Assembly (NCBI GenBank): GCA_963751665.1 | Contig: CAVVVF010000004.1 | Location: 496,001-560,000, forward strand | Length of the DNA: 64,000 nucleotides | Reading direction: 5' to 3' | From: AC-69 sp963751665 | GTDB taxonomy: Bacteria > Actinomycetota > UBA4738 > HRBIN12 | Shown: piece after piece, positions 8,498 through 17,392 of the stretch | How the letters are laid out: each line of letters opens with the position of its first letter | Numbering within the stretch: the first letter of the stretch is position 1 | Notes under the pieces: model-generated | The model's input: the letters and a program-made list of their open reading frames with translations, nothing else | The model's database searches: none | Told to the model about the DNA's origin: nothing | Program-made: the position numbers and the translations under genes

Positions 8498-8976
8498 CTA
8501 GACGGAGGCCCCGCTCACCCGCGCTCCGATCCCCTCACCAACTCGATCCAGGAAGTCCTTGATCGTCGCTTCGGCCACCCGGTGCAGCAGCACCCGATCG
8601 AGGGCCTTGCCAACCGCTCCGAGCGGGGGCCGGTACCGGGCGCTGATCGAGAGTTGCGTCCGATTCCGGCCCAGCGCCGCGATCTCGAGATCCGCTTCGA
8701 GCGAGGGAAACAGGCGCTCCGGGCCGGTCGCCTTCCACGAGAGCGGCAGCAAGGTCTTCCCGGGCATGCGGTAGGGAGGTCCCAGCTCGATGAGGACCTC
8801 CTTGCTCAGGCGGCGGTCGTCGTCGAACGAGAACCCCACCTCGGCCAAGGAGCTGCTCACCTCTGTCCTCGGCTTCGCGGGCGACTCCCGGAAGCCATAC
8901 CTCAGGGGCCGCCAGGAGCCCTCTCCTCCACCTCCGCGAAGGGGAGGGAGAGGTCGAGGTAATACCGAATGAACAT
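8498..8976 (-). CDS. SRPBCC (START-like) domain protein, two single-base frameshifts
   Basis: The best reading starts at the ATG at 8976 (MFIRYYLDLSLPFAEVEER), changes frame at a GGG run (AGAGGGCTCC, near 8918) to LLAAPEVWLPGVAREAEDRG, and changes again near 8848 (CTTGGCCGAGG) to AEVGFSFDDDRRLSKEV and the C-terminal SARYRPPLGAVGKALDRVLL with the long closing helix. Each break is fixed by removing one G. The result is a protein of about 159 residues with the SRPBCC pattern (first strand, amphipathic helices, curved sheet, long last helix), a fold for binding hydrophobic ligands. Ligand unknown. It lies between the DevR-like regulator and the DevS-like kinase. Confidence 0.6.
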
Positions 8977-9087
8977 GACTACACCATCGTCGCTCCGCGG
9001 ATGTCTCCCGAGGGTCGATGGTCCTGGCCACACAGACGGACCTCCGGCACGACCCTCGCACTCCGACTCGCAGGGAGACTCCGGATC

Positions 9088-9691
9088 ATGAGCGAGGATC
9101 GTGAGGCTCAGGGGGTCGTGCTCGTGGTGGAGGCGGACCCGGCGGAGCGGGAGCTGTTTTCGTCCTGGCTCGAGGAATCCGGGTTCACGGTGCTGGCGTG
9201 CCCTGGCCCAACCGAGCCCGACTTCACGTGCGTGGGTGACCGGACGGGCGCATGCCCGCTCGCGGAAGCGGCCGACGTCGTCGTCCTCGACATGAGCCTC
9301 GAAAGTGAGGCCCTGATGACGGGGACGGCGGCGGAGGAGCTTGCTCGGCCTTTACCTCGTGTCGGGCCGGCCGGTCGTGACCCTGGGGTCCCGGGACGGC
9401 GAGGAGGTTCCCGGGGAGCTGATCCGGCTACGGCGGCATCCCACCCGCGAGGACCTCCTCGAAGCCGTCAGCGCGCTGGCCCCTTCCGTGCTCCGCATGG
9501 CGGGTCACTGGGACAACTCCACTCTGATCGTGGTGCCCTTTCCAGGTGCGCTCTCGATGGAGAACGTCCCGCCGAGAGCCCGAACCCGTGCCTCCAGGTT
9601 CGTGAGGCCGTCGCCATGCCTGCTCGATTCGGGATCGAAGCCCTTCCCGTCGTCGTCGACCTCCAGTATCAGCCGGTCGTCGCTGCGGTAG
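9088..9691 (+). CDS. receiver-like protein, frameshifted, 3' end uncertain
   Basis: From the ATG at 9088 (AGGGAGA upstream) the protein begins like a response-regulator receiver: VLVVEADPAERELFSSWLEE, then a cysteine-bearing loop (FTCVGDRTGACPLAEA) and the strand VVVLDMSL with the candidate phosphorylation aspartate. Near 9340 one extra base shifts the frame; the other frame continues as GLYLVSGRPVVTLGSRDGEE and REDLLEAVSALA, the expected end of the fold. That frame stays open to 9691 but overlaps the histidine kinase for 187 bases, so the real end is probably near 9500 and another indel may hide it. There is no output domain. It may act with the neighbouring DevS/DevR-like pair. Confidence 0.5.
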
Positions 9692-10605
9692 AGGGACACA
9701 CGGCAGGTCGAAGCCTCGGCATGGCGTCCCACGTTCGACAGGGCCTCCCGGGTGAGCTGCAGGATGTCGGCGGCAGCGGGGGTGAGCTCGGAGGCCGCGG
9801 TGGGGTCGACGTCGACCACCGTGATCACGCCGGTCTTCTGCTGGAACTCCTCGCCGAGGTGGCGGAGCGCCTCGTCGAGCTGCCGATCGGCCAGGATCCC
9901 CGGCCGCAGGCCGAAGATGTAGTTGCGGAGGTCTCGGATGACGCGATCGATCTCGGCAACGGCGCCTTCCAACCGCTTGGCCAGCTCCTCGTCCGAGCTC
10001 ATCAGGGCTGTGCCCTGGAGTCCCATCCCCACGGCGAACAGGGCCTGGATCACGCCGTCGTGGAGCTCCTTCGCGATCCGCTCGCGATCCTCGAGGACGG
10101 CCAGACGGTGGATCTCGTGGTACAGGCGAGCGTTCTCGATGGCGACGCCAGCCTGGGCGGCCAGCACCAAGAGGTCGCGTTCGTCCCGCTCCTCGAACTC
10201 GGGGCCCCCCTGCTTCTCGGTCAGGTAGATGTCGCCGAACACCTCCCCTCGCACGACGATCGGAGCGCCAAGGAACGACCTCATCTTCGGGTGGTTCGGA
10301 GGGAAGCCCACCGAGCGAGGATCGGCGGAGATGTTGGGGAGACGCAGGGGTTTGCCTTCCTCGATCAACGCGCCCAGGATGCCGCGGCCGTGCGGGGGGG
10401 CGCCGATCGCTTCGCGCTCCTCAGGAGTGATGCCGATGGTGATGAACTCCTGGAGATCGCCGCCCGGGCCGATCACGCCCAGGGCTCCGTACCGGGCGTT
10501 GGCGATCTCCACCGCCAGCTCGATGATGCGCTGGAGCACGGCGTCCAGGGAGAGTTCGGAAGCCAGGATCATCCCGGCCTCGATCAACCTGTCGCGGCGG
10601 TCCAT
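9505..10605 (-). CDS. GAF-domain sensor histidine kinase, DevS/DosT-like
   Basis: 366 residues: one GAF domain (about 15-165), a HisKA_3 dimerisation domain with the phosphorylated histidine in ERIAKELHDGVIQALFAVG, and an HATPase_c domain (LTREALSNVGRHAEA, DDGKGFDPESSRHGDGLTNL, GKGTTIRVEL). The GAF region keeps a GFPPNHPKMRSFLG stretch also seen in mycobacterial DevS/DosT, which bind heme there; whether this protein binds heme cannot be told from sequence. DevS has two GAF domains, this protein only one. The likely target is the DevR-like regulator at 7795-8460. TACGCT seven bases before the ATG suggests a leaderless transcript. Confidence 0.88.
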   Translation of the reverse strand: MDRRDRLIEAGMILASELSLDAVLQRIIELAVEIANARYGALGVIGPGGDLQEFITIGITPEEREAIGAPPHGRGILGALIEEGKPLRLPNISADPRSVGFPPNHPKMRSFLGAPIVVRGEVFGDIYLTEKQGGPEFEERDERDLLVLAAQAGVAIENARLYHEIHRLAVLEDRERIAKELHDGVIQALFAVGMGLQGTALMSSDEELAKRLEGAVAEIDRVIRDLRNYIFGLRPGILADRQLDEALRHLGEEFQQKTGVITVVDVDPTAASELTPAAADILQLTREALSNVGRHAEASTCRVSLYRSDDRLILEVDDDGKGFDPESSRHGDGLTNLEARVRALGGTFSIESAPGKGTTIRVELSQ

Positions 10606-10612
10606 CGACCTG

Positions 10613-10657
10613 AGCGTACCCGGGCGGTGGTACCGGTGCCGCGACGGACGGTAGCAT
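10613..10657. promoter_or_regulatory. divergent leaderless-type promoters between the kinase and the universal stress protein
   Basis: On the minus strand TACGCT (10613-10618) ends seven bases before the kinase ATG at 10605. On the plus strand TAGCAT (10652-10657) ends seven bases before a GTG at 10665, which opens a four-codon frame (GTG ACC ACC GAG TGA) whose stop overlaps the ATG of the stress-protein gene as TGATG. Both -10 elements follow the TANNNT pattern seen throughout the window. Confidence 0.45.
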
Positions 10658-10678
10658 CCGCGGCGTGACCACCGAGTG

Positions 10679-11531
10679 ATGAGATCGGAGCGGCCACACG
10701 TGTTCGACCGGATCCTTGCCGGGACGGATGGATCGGAGCGAGCAGAGGAGGCCGTCGGGCGGGCCGCCCAACTCGCGTCGGTCTCCGGCGCTGCGCTCGA
10801 TCTCGTCTACGTCATCGACACGAGCCGGCCCCACGATGACGCCGAGGTGGAGCCGAAGGCGGAGGCCGCGCTCCAAAGGGCCGAGGCCATCGCCTCGACT
10901 TGGAGCGTGCCGGCCAGCACCAAGGTCGTGGCCGGCGACCCGGCCGAGGCGCTCGTGGAGGAGGCCGTCGACCACGCCGCCGACCTGATCTGCGTCGGCC
11001 CGGACGCCGGGCTCCTCGGGAGGACGGTCCACATCGGGAGGGTTGCCGCCGCACGTCCTCCGGCACGCCCCGTGTTCCGTCCTGGTGGGGCGGGAGGCCG
11101 GCCCGTCGTTCCCGCAGAGCATGCTGTGCGGCGTGGACGGCTCCGACGGGTCAGTCGAGACCGCCGGCCTCGCCGCCCGGATCGCGGTCGCTGCCGGTGC
11201 CGAGCTTCGGCTGCAACATGTCACCCCGATCTTCACCGGGGACGAGCGGGAATGGACGCTGGACGACGACGAGCCCGACCCGCTCGAGATCGAATCGGCG
11301 GCCCAGGCGGCCCGGACCACCGGCGTCCGGCCCATCCGCGAGCGAGCGCTCGGCAGACCCGAGTACGCCATCCTCGAAACGGCCGGGCGCGAAGGGGTGG
11401 ACCTCGTGGTGGTGGGAAGCCGCGGGCTTTCGGGCTTGGCCCGAGTGCTGCTCGGCAGCGTGAGCGAGTACGTGGCGACGCGTGGCCACTGTTCTGTCCT
11501 GGTGGCCCGACCGGGGGGCGCCTCGCGATGA
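10679..11531 (+). CDS. tandem universal stress protein (two Usp domains), one frameshift
   Basis: Domain 1 starts FDRILAGTDGSERAEEAVGR and reaches VGPDAGLLGRTVHIGRV; near 11040 one indel shifts the frame, and the reading continues as HVLRHAPCSVLVGR, then domain 2 (SMLCGVDGSDGSVETAGLAA) with the ATP-binding glycine motif GSRGLSGLARVLLGSVS. Joined, the protein has about 284 residues, the size of double-domain Usp proteins of actinobacteria. Such proteins bind ATP and slow growth under hypoxia or starvation and are typical DosR-regulon members. The start may be the ATG at 10679, the GTG at 10676 or an internal GTG at 10700. Confidence 0.75.
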
Positions 11532-11585
11532 GAGCCGTTGCCAAACACGCTCTGGGGCGGGCCGAGCACGTTCGGGGTCCTCGCG

Positions 11586-12518
11586 TCAGGAGGGCAGGAT
11601 GATCTGCCCCGTTGAGCGATCCACAGCCACGTGCACCGGCGCCAGCGGACTCGGCGCCGGCCCCGCCACGACCTCTCCTTGGCGGGCTGGATCGAACTCG
11701 GCGCCGTGACACGGACAGACGAGCAGGCGAGTTGACGGGTCGTAGCCGACAAGGCAGCCGGCATGGGTGCACACGCGGCTGTACGCGACCACGCTGTCTT
11801 GGCCCAGCCGAACCAGAGCAGCTGGCCCGACGCCAGGGGCGCTGAACCCTATGGCGTCGCCAACCCCGACCTGGCTGAGGGCGGCGATGGGCGTGCCGCT
11901 CGGAGCCGAGTTCGCTGTTGCGGTACTGCCGCTGCTGGAAGAGCCGGCCGCTCGTGGGGTGATCGGGGAGCGGGTGGGAGACCCGGCCAGCGCGGACGAC
12001 ACACCTCCCACGAACAGGGTCACCCCGGCCAGGAGGACGCCTCGGAGCATCTCCCGCCTGCCCACCACCTCACCGGAGGAGGGTTTCGGCCTTCGGCTCG
12101 CTGGGACCCGGCGAGCCCGCCGAGCGACTTCCGCGACTCCAAGGAAATACGCGACCCACGCCACCGCGTAGATCGAGTCCGATCCCAGGAAGTACGGGTG
12201 CACGTGCCAGGAGGCGGACAACGTGAGCGCGAGATTGACCAGGAAGCCACCGAGGGCGAACAACAGTGGGGCGATGCCAAGGAGGGTGCCGATGCCGATG
12301 GCGATCTCGGTCAGCGCTATCCCGATCCCGATGGCGATCGGCACCTGGCCCAACGCACGCAGGATGCCTCCGATCGGGCTGCCCCTGGCGAAGCCTTGGA
12401 GTTGCGTCCCGATGAAATCGGGCGAGCCGGCGTGCAGGAAGTTGGGGTCGGAGAGCTTTTGGATCCCGGCGTACAGGAACGTGATGCCCAGGAACGCGCG
12501 AAGGACCCGGAGCGACAT
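11586..12518 (-). CDS. DoxX membrane domain fused to a Rieske [2Fe-2S] domain
   Basis: 310 residues from the ATG at 12518 (GGGAGGAGCAGCCG before it; a longer frame to 12626 is less likely). The N-terminal half is a four-helix DoxX/DoxD domain (about 1-150). A linker with a twin-arginine-like start (RRARRVPASRRPK) and one hydrophobic helix (LRGVLLAGVTLFVGGVSSALAG) leads to a serine-rich segment and then a Rieske domain with both cluster motifs, CTHAGCLVGY and CPCHGAEF. The Rieske part should lie outside the membrane and pass electrons to or from quinol bound by the DoxX part. Neighbouring genes suggest a role in redox stress. Confidence 0.85.
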   Translation of the reverse strand: MSLRVLRAFLGITFLYAGIQKLSDPNFLHAGSPDFIGTQLQGFARGSPIGGILRALGQVPIAIGIGIALTEIAIGIGTLLGIAPLLFALGGFLVNLALTLSASWHVHPYFLGSDSIYAVAWVAYFLGVAEVARRARRVPASRRPKPSSGEVVGRREMLRGVLLAGVTLFVGGVSSALAGSPTRSPITPRAAGSSSSGSTATANSAPSGTPIAALSQVGVGDAIGFSAPGVGPAALVRLGQDSVVAYSRVCTHAGCLVGYDPSTRLLVCPCHGAEFDPARQGEVVAGPAPSPLAPVHVAVDRSTGQIILPS

Positions 12519-12731
12519 CGGCTGCTCCTCCCAGCTCTGGAGCACGGTCTCTCCGGGGGTCCGGTGCCGGCCGCGAGGCGGGGGCGGGAGGGCCACCTTG
12601 CGCTGACGTCTTCGCGTCGCGTTCATGTGGGCCGGGAGTATGTGGGTCAGGGGTTGGAGGTCGTTTGGCCCAGGGTTTGAGGACGGTAAGAACTGCCCGG
12701 GAGCCTCCCGCCGGCGCGAGACTATAGAGCC

Positions 12732-13388
12732 GTGCGGATCCTGCTGATCGAGGACGACGAGAGGCTCGCCGACCTCCTAGTCGCGCGCCTCCAGCGCGCG
12801 GGCCACGAGGCTACGGCCAGCTATTCGGGGATCGCGGGTCGGGATCTCGCGTCGTCCGGGCGATTCGACCTCGCGGTGGTCGACGTGATGCTGCCGGGGA
12901 TCGATGGCGTGAGCCTCACATCGGAACTACGGGCCGGGGGGAGCCGGATGCCCGTGCTCATGCTCACAGCTCGTGACGCGGTCGGCGACCGCGTGGCCGG
13001 CTTGCGCTCCGGCGCCGACGACTACCTGGTGAAGCCGTTCGCGTTCGAGGAGCTGTTGGCGCGCATCGAAGTCCTGGCTCGACGGATCGGCCCGGTCCGG
13101 CGGCTCTCGTACGGCGGCGTGGACCTGGATCCGCAGGCGCGTCGGGTCCGCGTGGAGGGACATCAGGTGGAGCTCACCGCCAAGGAGTTCGACCTCTTGG
13201 AGTGTCTCCTTCGCAACGCGGGCCGGGTCTTGACCCGAAGCGAGCTGATGGAGCACGTCTGGGACTTTGACTTCGATGCCCAGACCAAGGTCGTCGACCT
13301 GTATGTCCACTACCTGCGGAGGAAGCTCGGAGACGCGGGCGACATCATCCAGACCGTTCGGGGTGTCGGATACGCAGTGGGACGCTGA
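12732..13388 (+). CDS. OmpR/PhoB-family response regulator
   Basis: 218 residues with a GTG start. Receiver domain (1-115): acidic pair in LLIEDDERLADLL, phosphorylation aspartate in LAVVDVMLPGIDG, lysine in DYLVKPFAFEELLAR. The C-terminal winged helix (about 125-218) shows VELTAKEFDLLECLLRNAG and VHYLRRKLGD with the typical ending TVRGVGYAVGR. The stop overlaps the ATG of the next gene as TGATG, so it forms an operon with its cognate histidine kinase. The promoter region shares 213 bases with the divergent DoxX-Rieske gene; the signal sensed is unknown. Confidence 0.92.
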   Translation: MRILLIEDDERLADLLVARLQRAGHEATASYSGIAGRDLASSGRFDLAVVDVMLPGIDGVSLTSELRAGGSRMPVLMLTARDAVGDRVAGLRSGADDYLVKPFAFEELLARIEVLARRIGPVRRLSYGGVDLDPQARRVRVEGHQVELTAKEFDLLECLLRNAGRVLTRSELMEHVWDFDFDAQTKVVDLYVHYLRRKLGDAGDIIQTVRGVGYAVGR

Positions 13389-14581
13389 TGTTCCGATCGC
13401 TGAGGTTCCGCATGGCCGCGTCTCACGCCACCGTGCTCGCTGTGATCCTCGTCGCCCTGGGCGGGGCGGGCTTGCTGCTTCTTTCCCGCAGCCTCGACAG
13501 GTCGGCAACCATCGATCTGTTGGCCGCGGCTCGGCAGCAGGCCAACAGGATCAGTGAACAGGGACGGGCCAGTCCGCCGCAGGATTCGGATGTCCCGTCG
13601 ACGGCCGCGATCCGGGTCGCGGTGTTCACACCGGAGAGTCGGGTGGTGGGGGAGGCAGGGGAGGTCCCGGCATGGCTGCGCCCGTTCCCTCAGCAGGTGC
13701 GGAACCTCACGGTTGCCGGCGAGGACGTGAGGGTGGTGACGGTGGACGCGTCGCTGGGTGCCCAACCGCTGGCCACCATCGTGGCCGGCCGGTCGCTTGA
13801 CCCCGAGGAGCGACTGCTCCACCGGGTGCGCCTGCTCCTGCTACTCGGTGGGCTGGTGGCCGTCGCCCTCAGCCTGCCGGCCGGTTGGTGGCTCGCAGGG
13901 CGGGCCGTGCGTCCCGTGCAACTCGCCTACGATGCCCAGGCCGGCTTCGCCGCCGATGCCTCCCATGAGCTCCGCACCCCCCTCACGTTCATCCGTTCCG
14001 GGGTCGAGGTCCTGGCGGAGAACGAACCCAGCCTCGGCTCGCAGGTCCTCTCGGAGATCGACTACCTCACCGGCCTCACCCAGCGGCTACTGATGCTTGC
14101 CCGGGCCGAGCAGGGGAGGATGACTTTCGACCGGGAGCCGATCGACCTTGCCGCCGTCTGCCGGTCGGCGGCGAGCCGGAGCCAGTCGGCGTCTGGCACC
14201 CGGCTCGATCTCGACGGTGGCGAGGCTCGAGCCCTTGGCGACCGGGTGGTCACCGAGGCGGCGCTCGATGCCGTGCTCGAGAACGTCGGCGTCCACGGCG
14301 GCGGTGAGGCCGTGATCCGATGGAGATGCGATGGCGAACGGTCGCTGATCTCGGTTGAGGACCATGGGCCGGGTCTGCCACCGCCACTGGAGCGGCGTGT
14401 CTTCGAGCGCTTCGCCCGGGCCGATCTCAGCAGGAACCGGTCCACCGGCGGAGCGGGCCTCGGCCTCGCCCTGGCCCGTGCGCTCGTCGAGGCGGAGGGA
14501 GGTTCGATGTGGCTGGACGACACGCCTGGTGGCGGTGTGACGGTTCGGATCGCTCTTCCGGCACCTGAACCCGCGGCGTAG
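13388..14581 (+). CDS. membrane histidine kinase, partner of the OmpR-type regulator
   Basis: 397 residues: first membrane helix (about 10-35), an extracytoplasmic sensor loop (about 36-145), second helix (RLLLLLGGLVAVALSLPAG), then HisKA with the phosphorylated histidine in FAADASHELRTPLTFIRSG and an HATPase domain with DHGPGLPPPLERRVFERF and GGAGLGLALARALVEAEGG. The N box is weak (LENVGVHGGG instead of a clear NxxxN pattern), which may be a local sequence fault. A HAMP domain is short or absent. The gene overlaps the regulator by one base. Confidence 0.88.
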   Translation: MFRSLRFRMAASHATVLAVILVALGGAGLLLLSRSLDRSATIDLLAAARQQANRISEQGRASPPQDSDVPSTAAIRVAVFTPESRVVGEAGEVPAWLRPFPQQVRNLTVAGEDVRVVTVDASLGAQPLATIVAGRSLDPEERLLHRVRLLLLLGGLVAVALSLPAGWWLAGRAVRPVQLAYDAQAGFAADASHELRTPLTFIRSGVEVLAENEPSLGSQVLSEIDYLTGLTQRLLMLARAEQGRMTFDREPIDLAAVCRSAASRSQSASGTRLDLDGGEARALGDRVVTEAALDAVLENVGVHGGGEAVIRWRCDGERSLISVEDHGPGLPPPLERRVFERFARADLSRNRSTGGAGLGLALARALVEAEGGSMWLDDTPGGGVTVRIALPAPEPAA

Positions 14582-14588
14582 GGTCGGG

Positions 14589-17310
14589 TCAGTCCACGGC
14601 AGCTCGAGCCGCGAGCGGCTTCGGGCGGCGCGGGCTCCTGGACCCGGACCCTGGCGTCGACGATCACGGCCCCGTGGGGCAGCACCATCACCGGGTTGCA
14701 GTCCATCTCGGCGATCGACGGATGGGCTTCGACCATCGTCGAGACCCGGAGGATGACCTCCTCGAGCGCCCCGACGTCGGCTTTCGGGGCGCCCCGGTAT
14801 CCGTCGAGGAGGGGGAACGTCTTCAGTGAGCGCACCATCTCGGAGGCGTCGAGATCGGTGATCGGCGCGATCCTGACCGAGACGTCCCGGAGCAGCTCGG
14901 CCGCCGTCCCGCCGGCGCTGCACGCGACGACCGGGCCGAACAGCGGGTCCTGGGCCACGCCCACCAGCATCTCGACGCCACCGGTGACCATCTCCTGGAC
15001 CAGGAACCCTTCCAGCGTGAGGCCGGCCTCGTGGATGCGCCGGGCCATCTCCTTCGCCGCGGCGATCACCTCGTCCGGACCCTCGAGCCCGAGCCGCACC
15101 GCCCCGACATCGGTCTTGTGCACGATGTCGGGGCCCAACGCCTTCAGGGCGACGCGGCGACGCCGAGGCCCGCGGCGGCGGCGCCGGCTTCCTCCGGCGT
15201 GGCCACCCGTGCCGAACGCGCCGACCGGGAGCCCGTAGCAGCGGAGGAGCTCCTCGAGCTCCTCGGCCGTCAGCCACCCACCGCCTCGCCCCAGCGCGCC
15301 GGCGATCACGGCGTAGGCCTCATCCCGACGGACGTCGTCGAACCGAGGGACGATCCCCTCCGGTTTGGTGCGCCAGCGCCCGTAGGCCGCGGCGCGCGCG
15401 ACCGCGATAGCCGCCTGCTCCGGGAACGAGAACGAGGGGATCCTCGTTCCGTCGACCCGAAGCTCCGCTCGGATCGCCGTGCCGGCCATCAACGTGGTCG
15501 CAACGGGAATGCGGCCTCCCACGTCACGGGCGGCCCGGGCGATCGCCCGGAGGATCGCCGCCGCCTTCTCCACCTGTGGTGGGATGTAGATGACGATCAT
15601 GGCGTCCACGTCCGGGTCGCCGGCCACGGTTCGGATGGCGCGCTCGTAGTCCTCGTCGGTCGCCGACGCGATCATGTCCACCGGGTTCTCCACCGATGCC
15701 TCCGGCGGGAGGAACTCGCGGAGCTTCCCCTTCGTAATCTCGGACAGCGGCGGCACCTTCAGGCCGTTCGCATCGCAGGTGTCGGCGCACAGGATCCCCA
15801 GGCCCCCGGCGTTCGTGACGATGGCCACCCGGTCGCCCTTCGGCGCGGGCTGGTTCGCCAAGAGCTCCGCGACGTCGAACATCTGCTCCAGCGTGTCGGT
15901 TCGGATCACCCCGGCCTGTCGGAACAGGGCGTCGACAGTCACGTCGGAGGCGGCCAGCAGCGCACCGGTGTGCGACGCTGCGGCGCGGGCCCCCGCCGCG
16001 CTTCGTCCCGACTTCACCGCGACGATGGGCTTTCGCCGGCCGACCTCACGTGCCAGGCGGGCGAACCGCCGGGGGTTCCCGAAAGACTCCAGGTACAGCA
16101 GGATCACGTCGGTCCGCTCGTCCTCGCCCCAGTAAGCGACGAGGTCGTTGCCGGAGATGTCGGCCTTGTTGCCGACCGAGACGAACGACGACAGGCCCAG
16201 TCCGAGCTCAATGGCGTGTTGCATCACCGCCAGGCCGAGTGCGCCGCTCTGCGACAGGAACCCCACCCGCCCAGGGGGCGGGAAGATCGAGGCGAACGTG
16301 CCGTTCAGCCGAACCTCCGGATCGGTGTTCACGATGCCCATGCAGTTCGGGCCGATGATCCGCATCCCGTACGCCCGGCAGACCGCCACCAGCTCGCGCT
16401 GCCTTGCCGGGCCGTCGCCGCCGACCTCCGCGAACCCCGACGAGATCACGACGAGCCCCCGAACGCCCTTCTCGCCGCACTCCCTGGCGACCTGCACGAC
16501 GAACGCCGCGGGGACGACGATGAACGCCACATCCACAGGGCCGGGGACCTTCTCGATCGACGGATAGGCCGGGACACCGTGCACCACCTCCGCCTTGGGG
16601 TTCACGGGGTACACGGGCCCGCGAAACTCCTCGGTCAGGAGGTTGTGGAACAGATGCCCCCCGAGACTGGACCGGTCTCGGGAGGCCCCGACCACCGCCA
16701 CCGACCTCGGCGACAGGAAGGTCCGCATGGCGCTGACCGAAGCCGCGGTCTCTCGCCGCTCGAACTGCGCGACCGCCTCCTCGGTCATCGAGACGGGGAA
16801 CTCGACCTCGATCTCGCCGGGGAGGGCCCGGATCGACAGAGGGAACCCGCTCTCCCGGAATACCCCGATCATCCCGTGGTTCTCCGGGAGGACCTCGGCC
16901 ACGAAGATCGAGACGCCGCGCTCAACGGCCGCCTGGGCCAGCTGGCCGAGCAGGATGGAGCCGATCCCTTTTCCCTGCCACTCGTCGGCCACGGACATCC
17001 CGATCTCCGCCCGACCGCCGTCGATCCGTGAGTACTGCGCGCCTCCGATCATCATGCCCTCGTCACCGCCCCGAAGGACCAGCAGCGTGAGGTGATCCTG
17101 GTAGTCGACATCGACGATCTTCTTGGCCAGCTCCCCGACGTCCACCGCCACCGTCCAGAACCGCAGTCGCCTAGTCTCCGGGGACAGGCCGAGCAGGTAG
17201 TCCTGGACCCGGGCGAGGTCCTCGGGCCGGGCCGCGCGGATGCGGACGGTGGAACCATCCCGCAGGACCACGTCGGACTCAAGGTTCGAGGGGTAGGGGC
17301 CCCCGCTCAT
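14589..17310 (-). CDS. GNAT acetyltransferase fused to ADP-forming acyl-CoA synthetase (PatZ-like)
   Basis: About 906 residues. N-terminal GNAT domain (about 15-170, VADEWQGKGIGSILLGQLAQ), then a CoA-binding domain (SVAVVGASRDRSSLGG), a succinyl-CoA-ligase-like domain with the catalytic histidine in AASHTGALLAASD, and an ATP-grasp domain (VALKALGPDIVHKTDVGAV). This order is that of protein lysine acetyltransferases such as PatZ, which acetylate and switch off acetyl-CoA synthetases; many homologues keep doubtful ligase activity. Around 15160-15230 about 22 residues read out of frame (GGSRRRRRGPRRRR) where the +1 frame gives VATPEEAGAAAAGLGVA, so two indels compensate. Near 14640 another indel probably leads to the TGA at 14589. 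TAGGAT six bases before the ATG suggests a leaderless transcript. Confidence 0.85.
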
Positions 17311-17316
17311 CCGGCC

Positions 17317-17322
17317 ATCCTA
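17317..17322 (-). promoter_or_regulatory. -10 element TAGGAT of the GNAT-acyl-CoA synthetase gene
   Basis: On the minus strand TAGGAT ends six bases before the ATG at 17310, the leaderless arrangement seen elsewhere in the window. Confidence 0.45.
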
Positions 17323-17392
17323 GCCCCGGGCCCGACCCCTCCAGTCGACGGGGGTAGCTCGGAATGGCCGCCCGGATGACACGAAGGGTCGG

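Noticed and set aside
15031..17031. 666-codon open frame opposite the GNAT-acyl-CoA synthetase
   Set aside because: Antisense shadow of a high-GC gene; the real protein on the minus strand has all family motifs.
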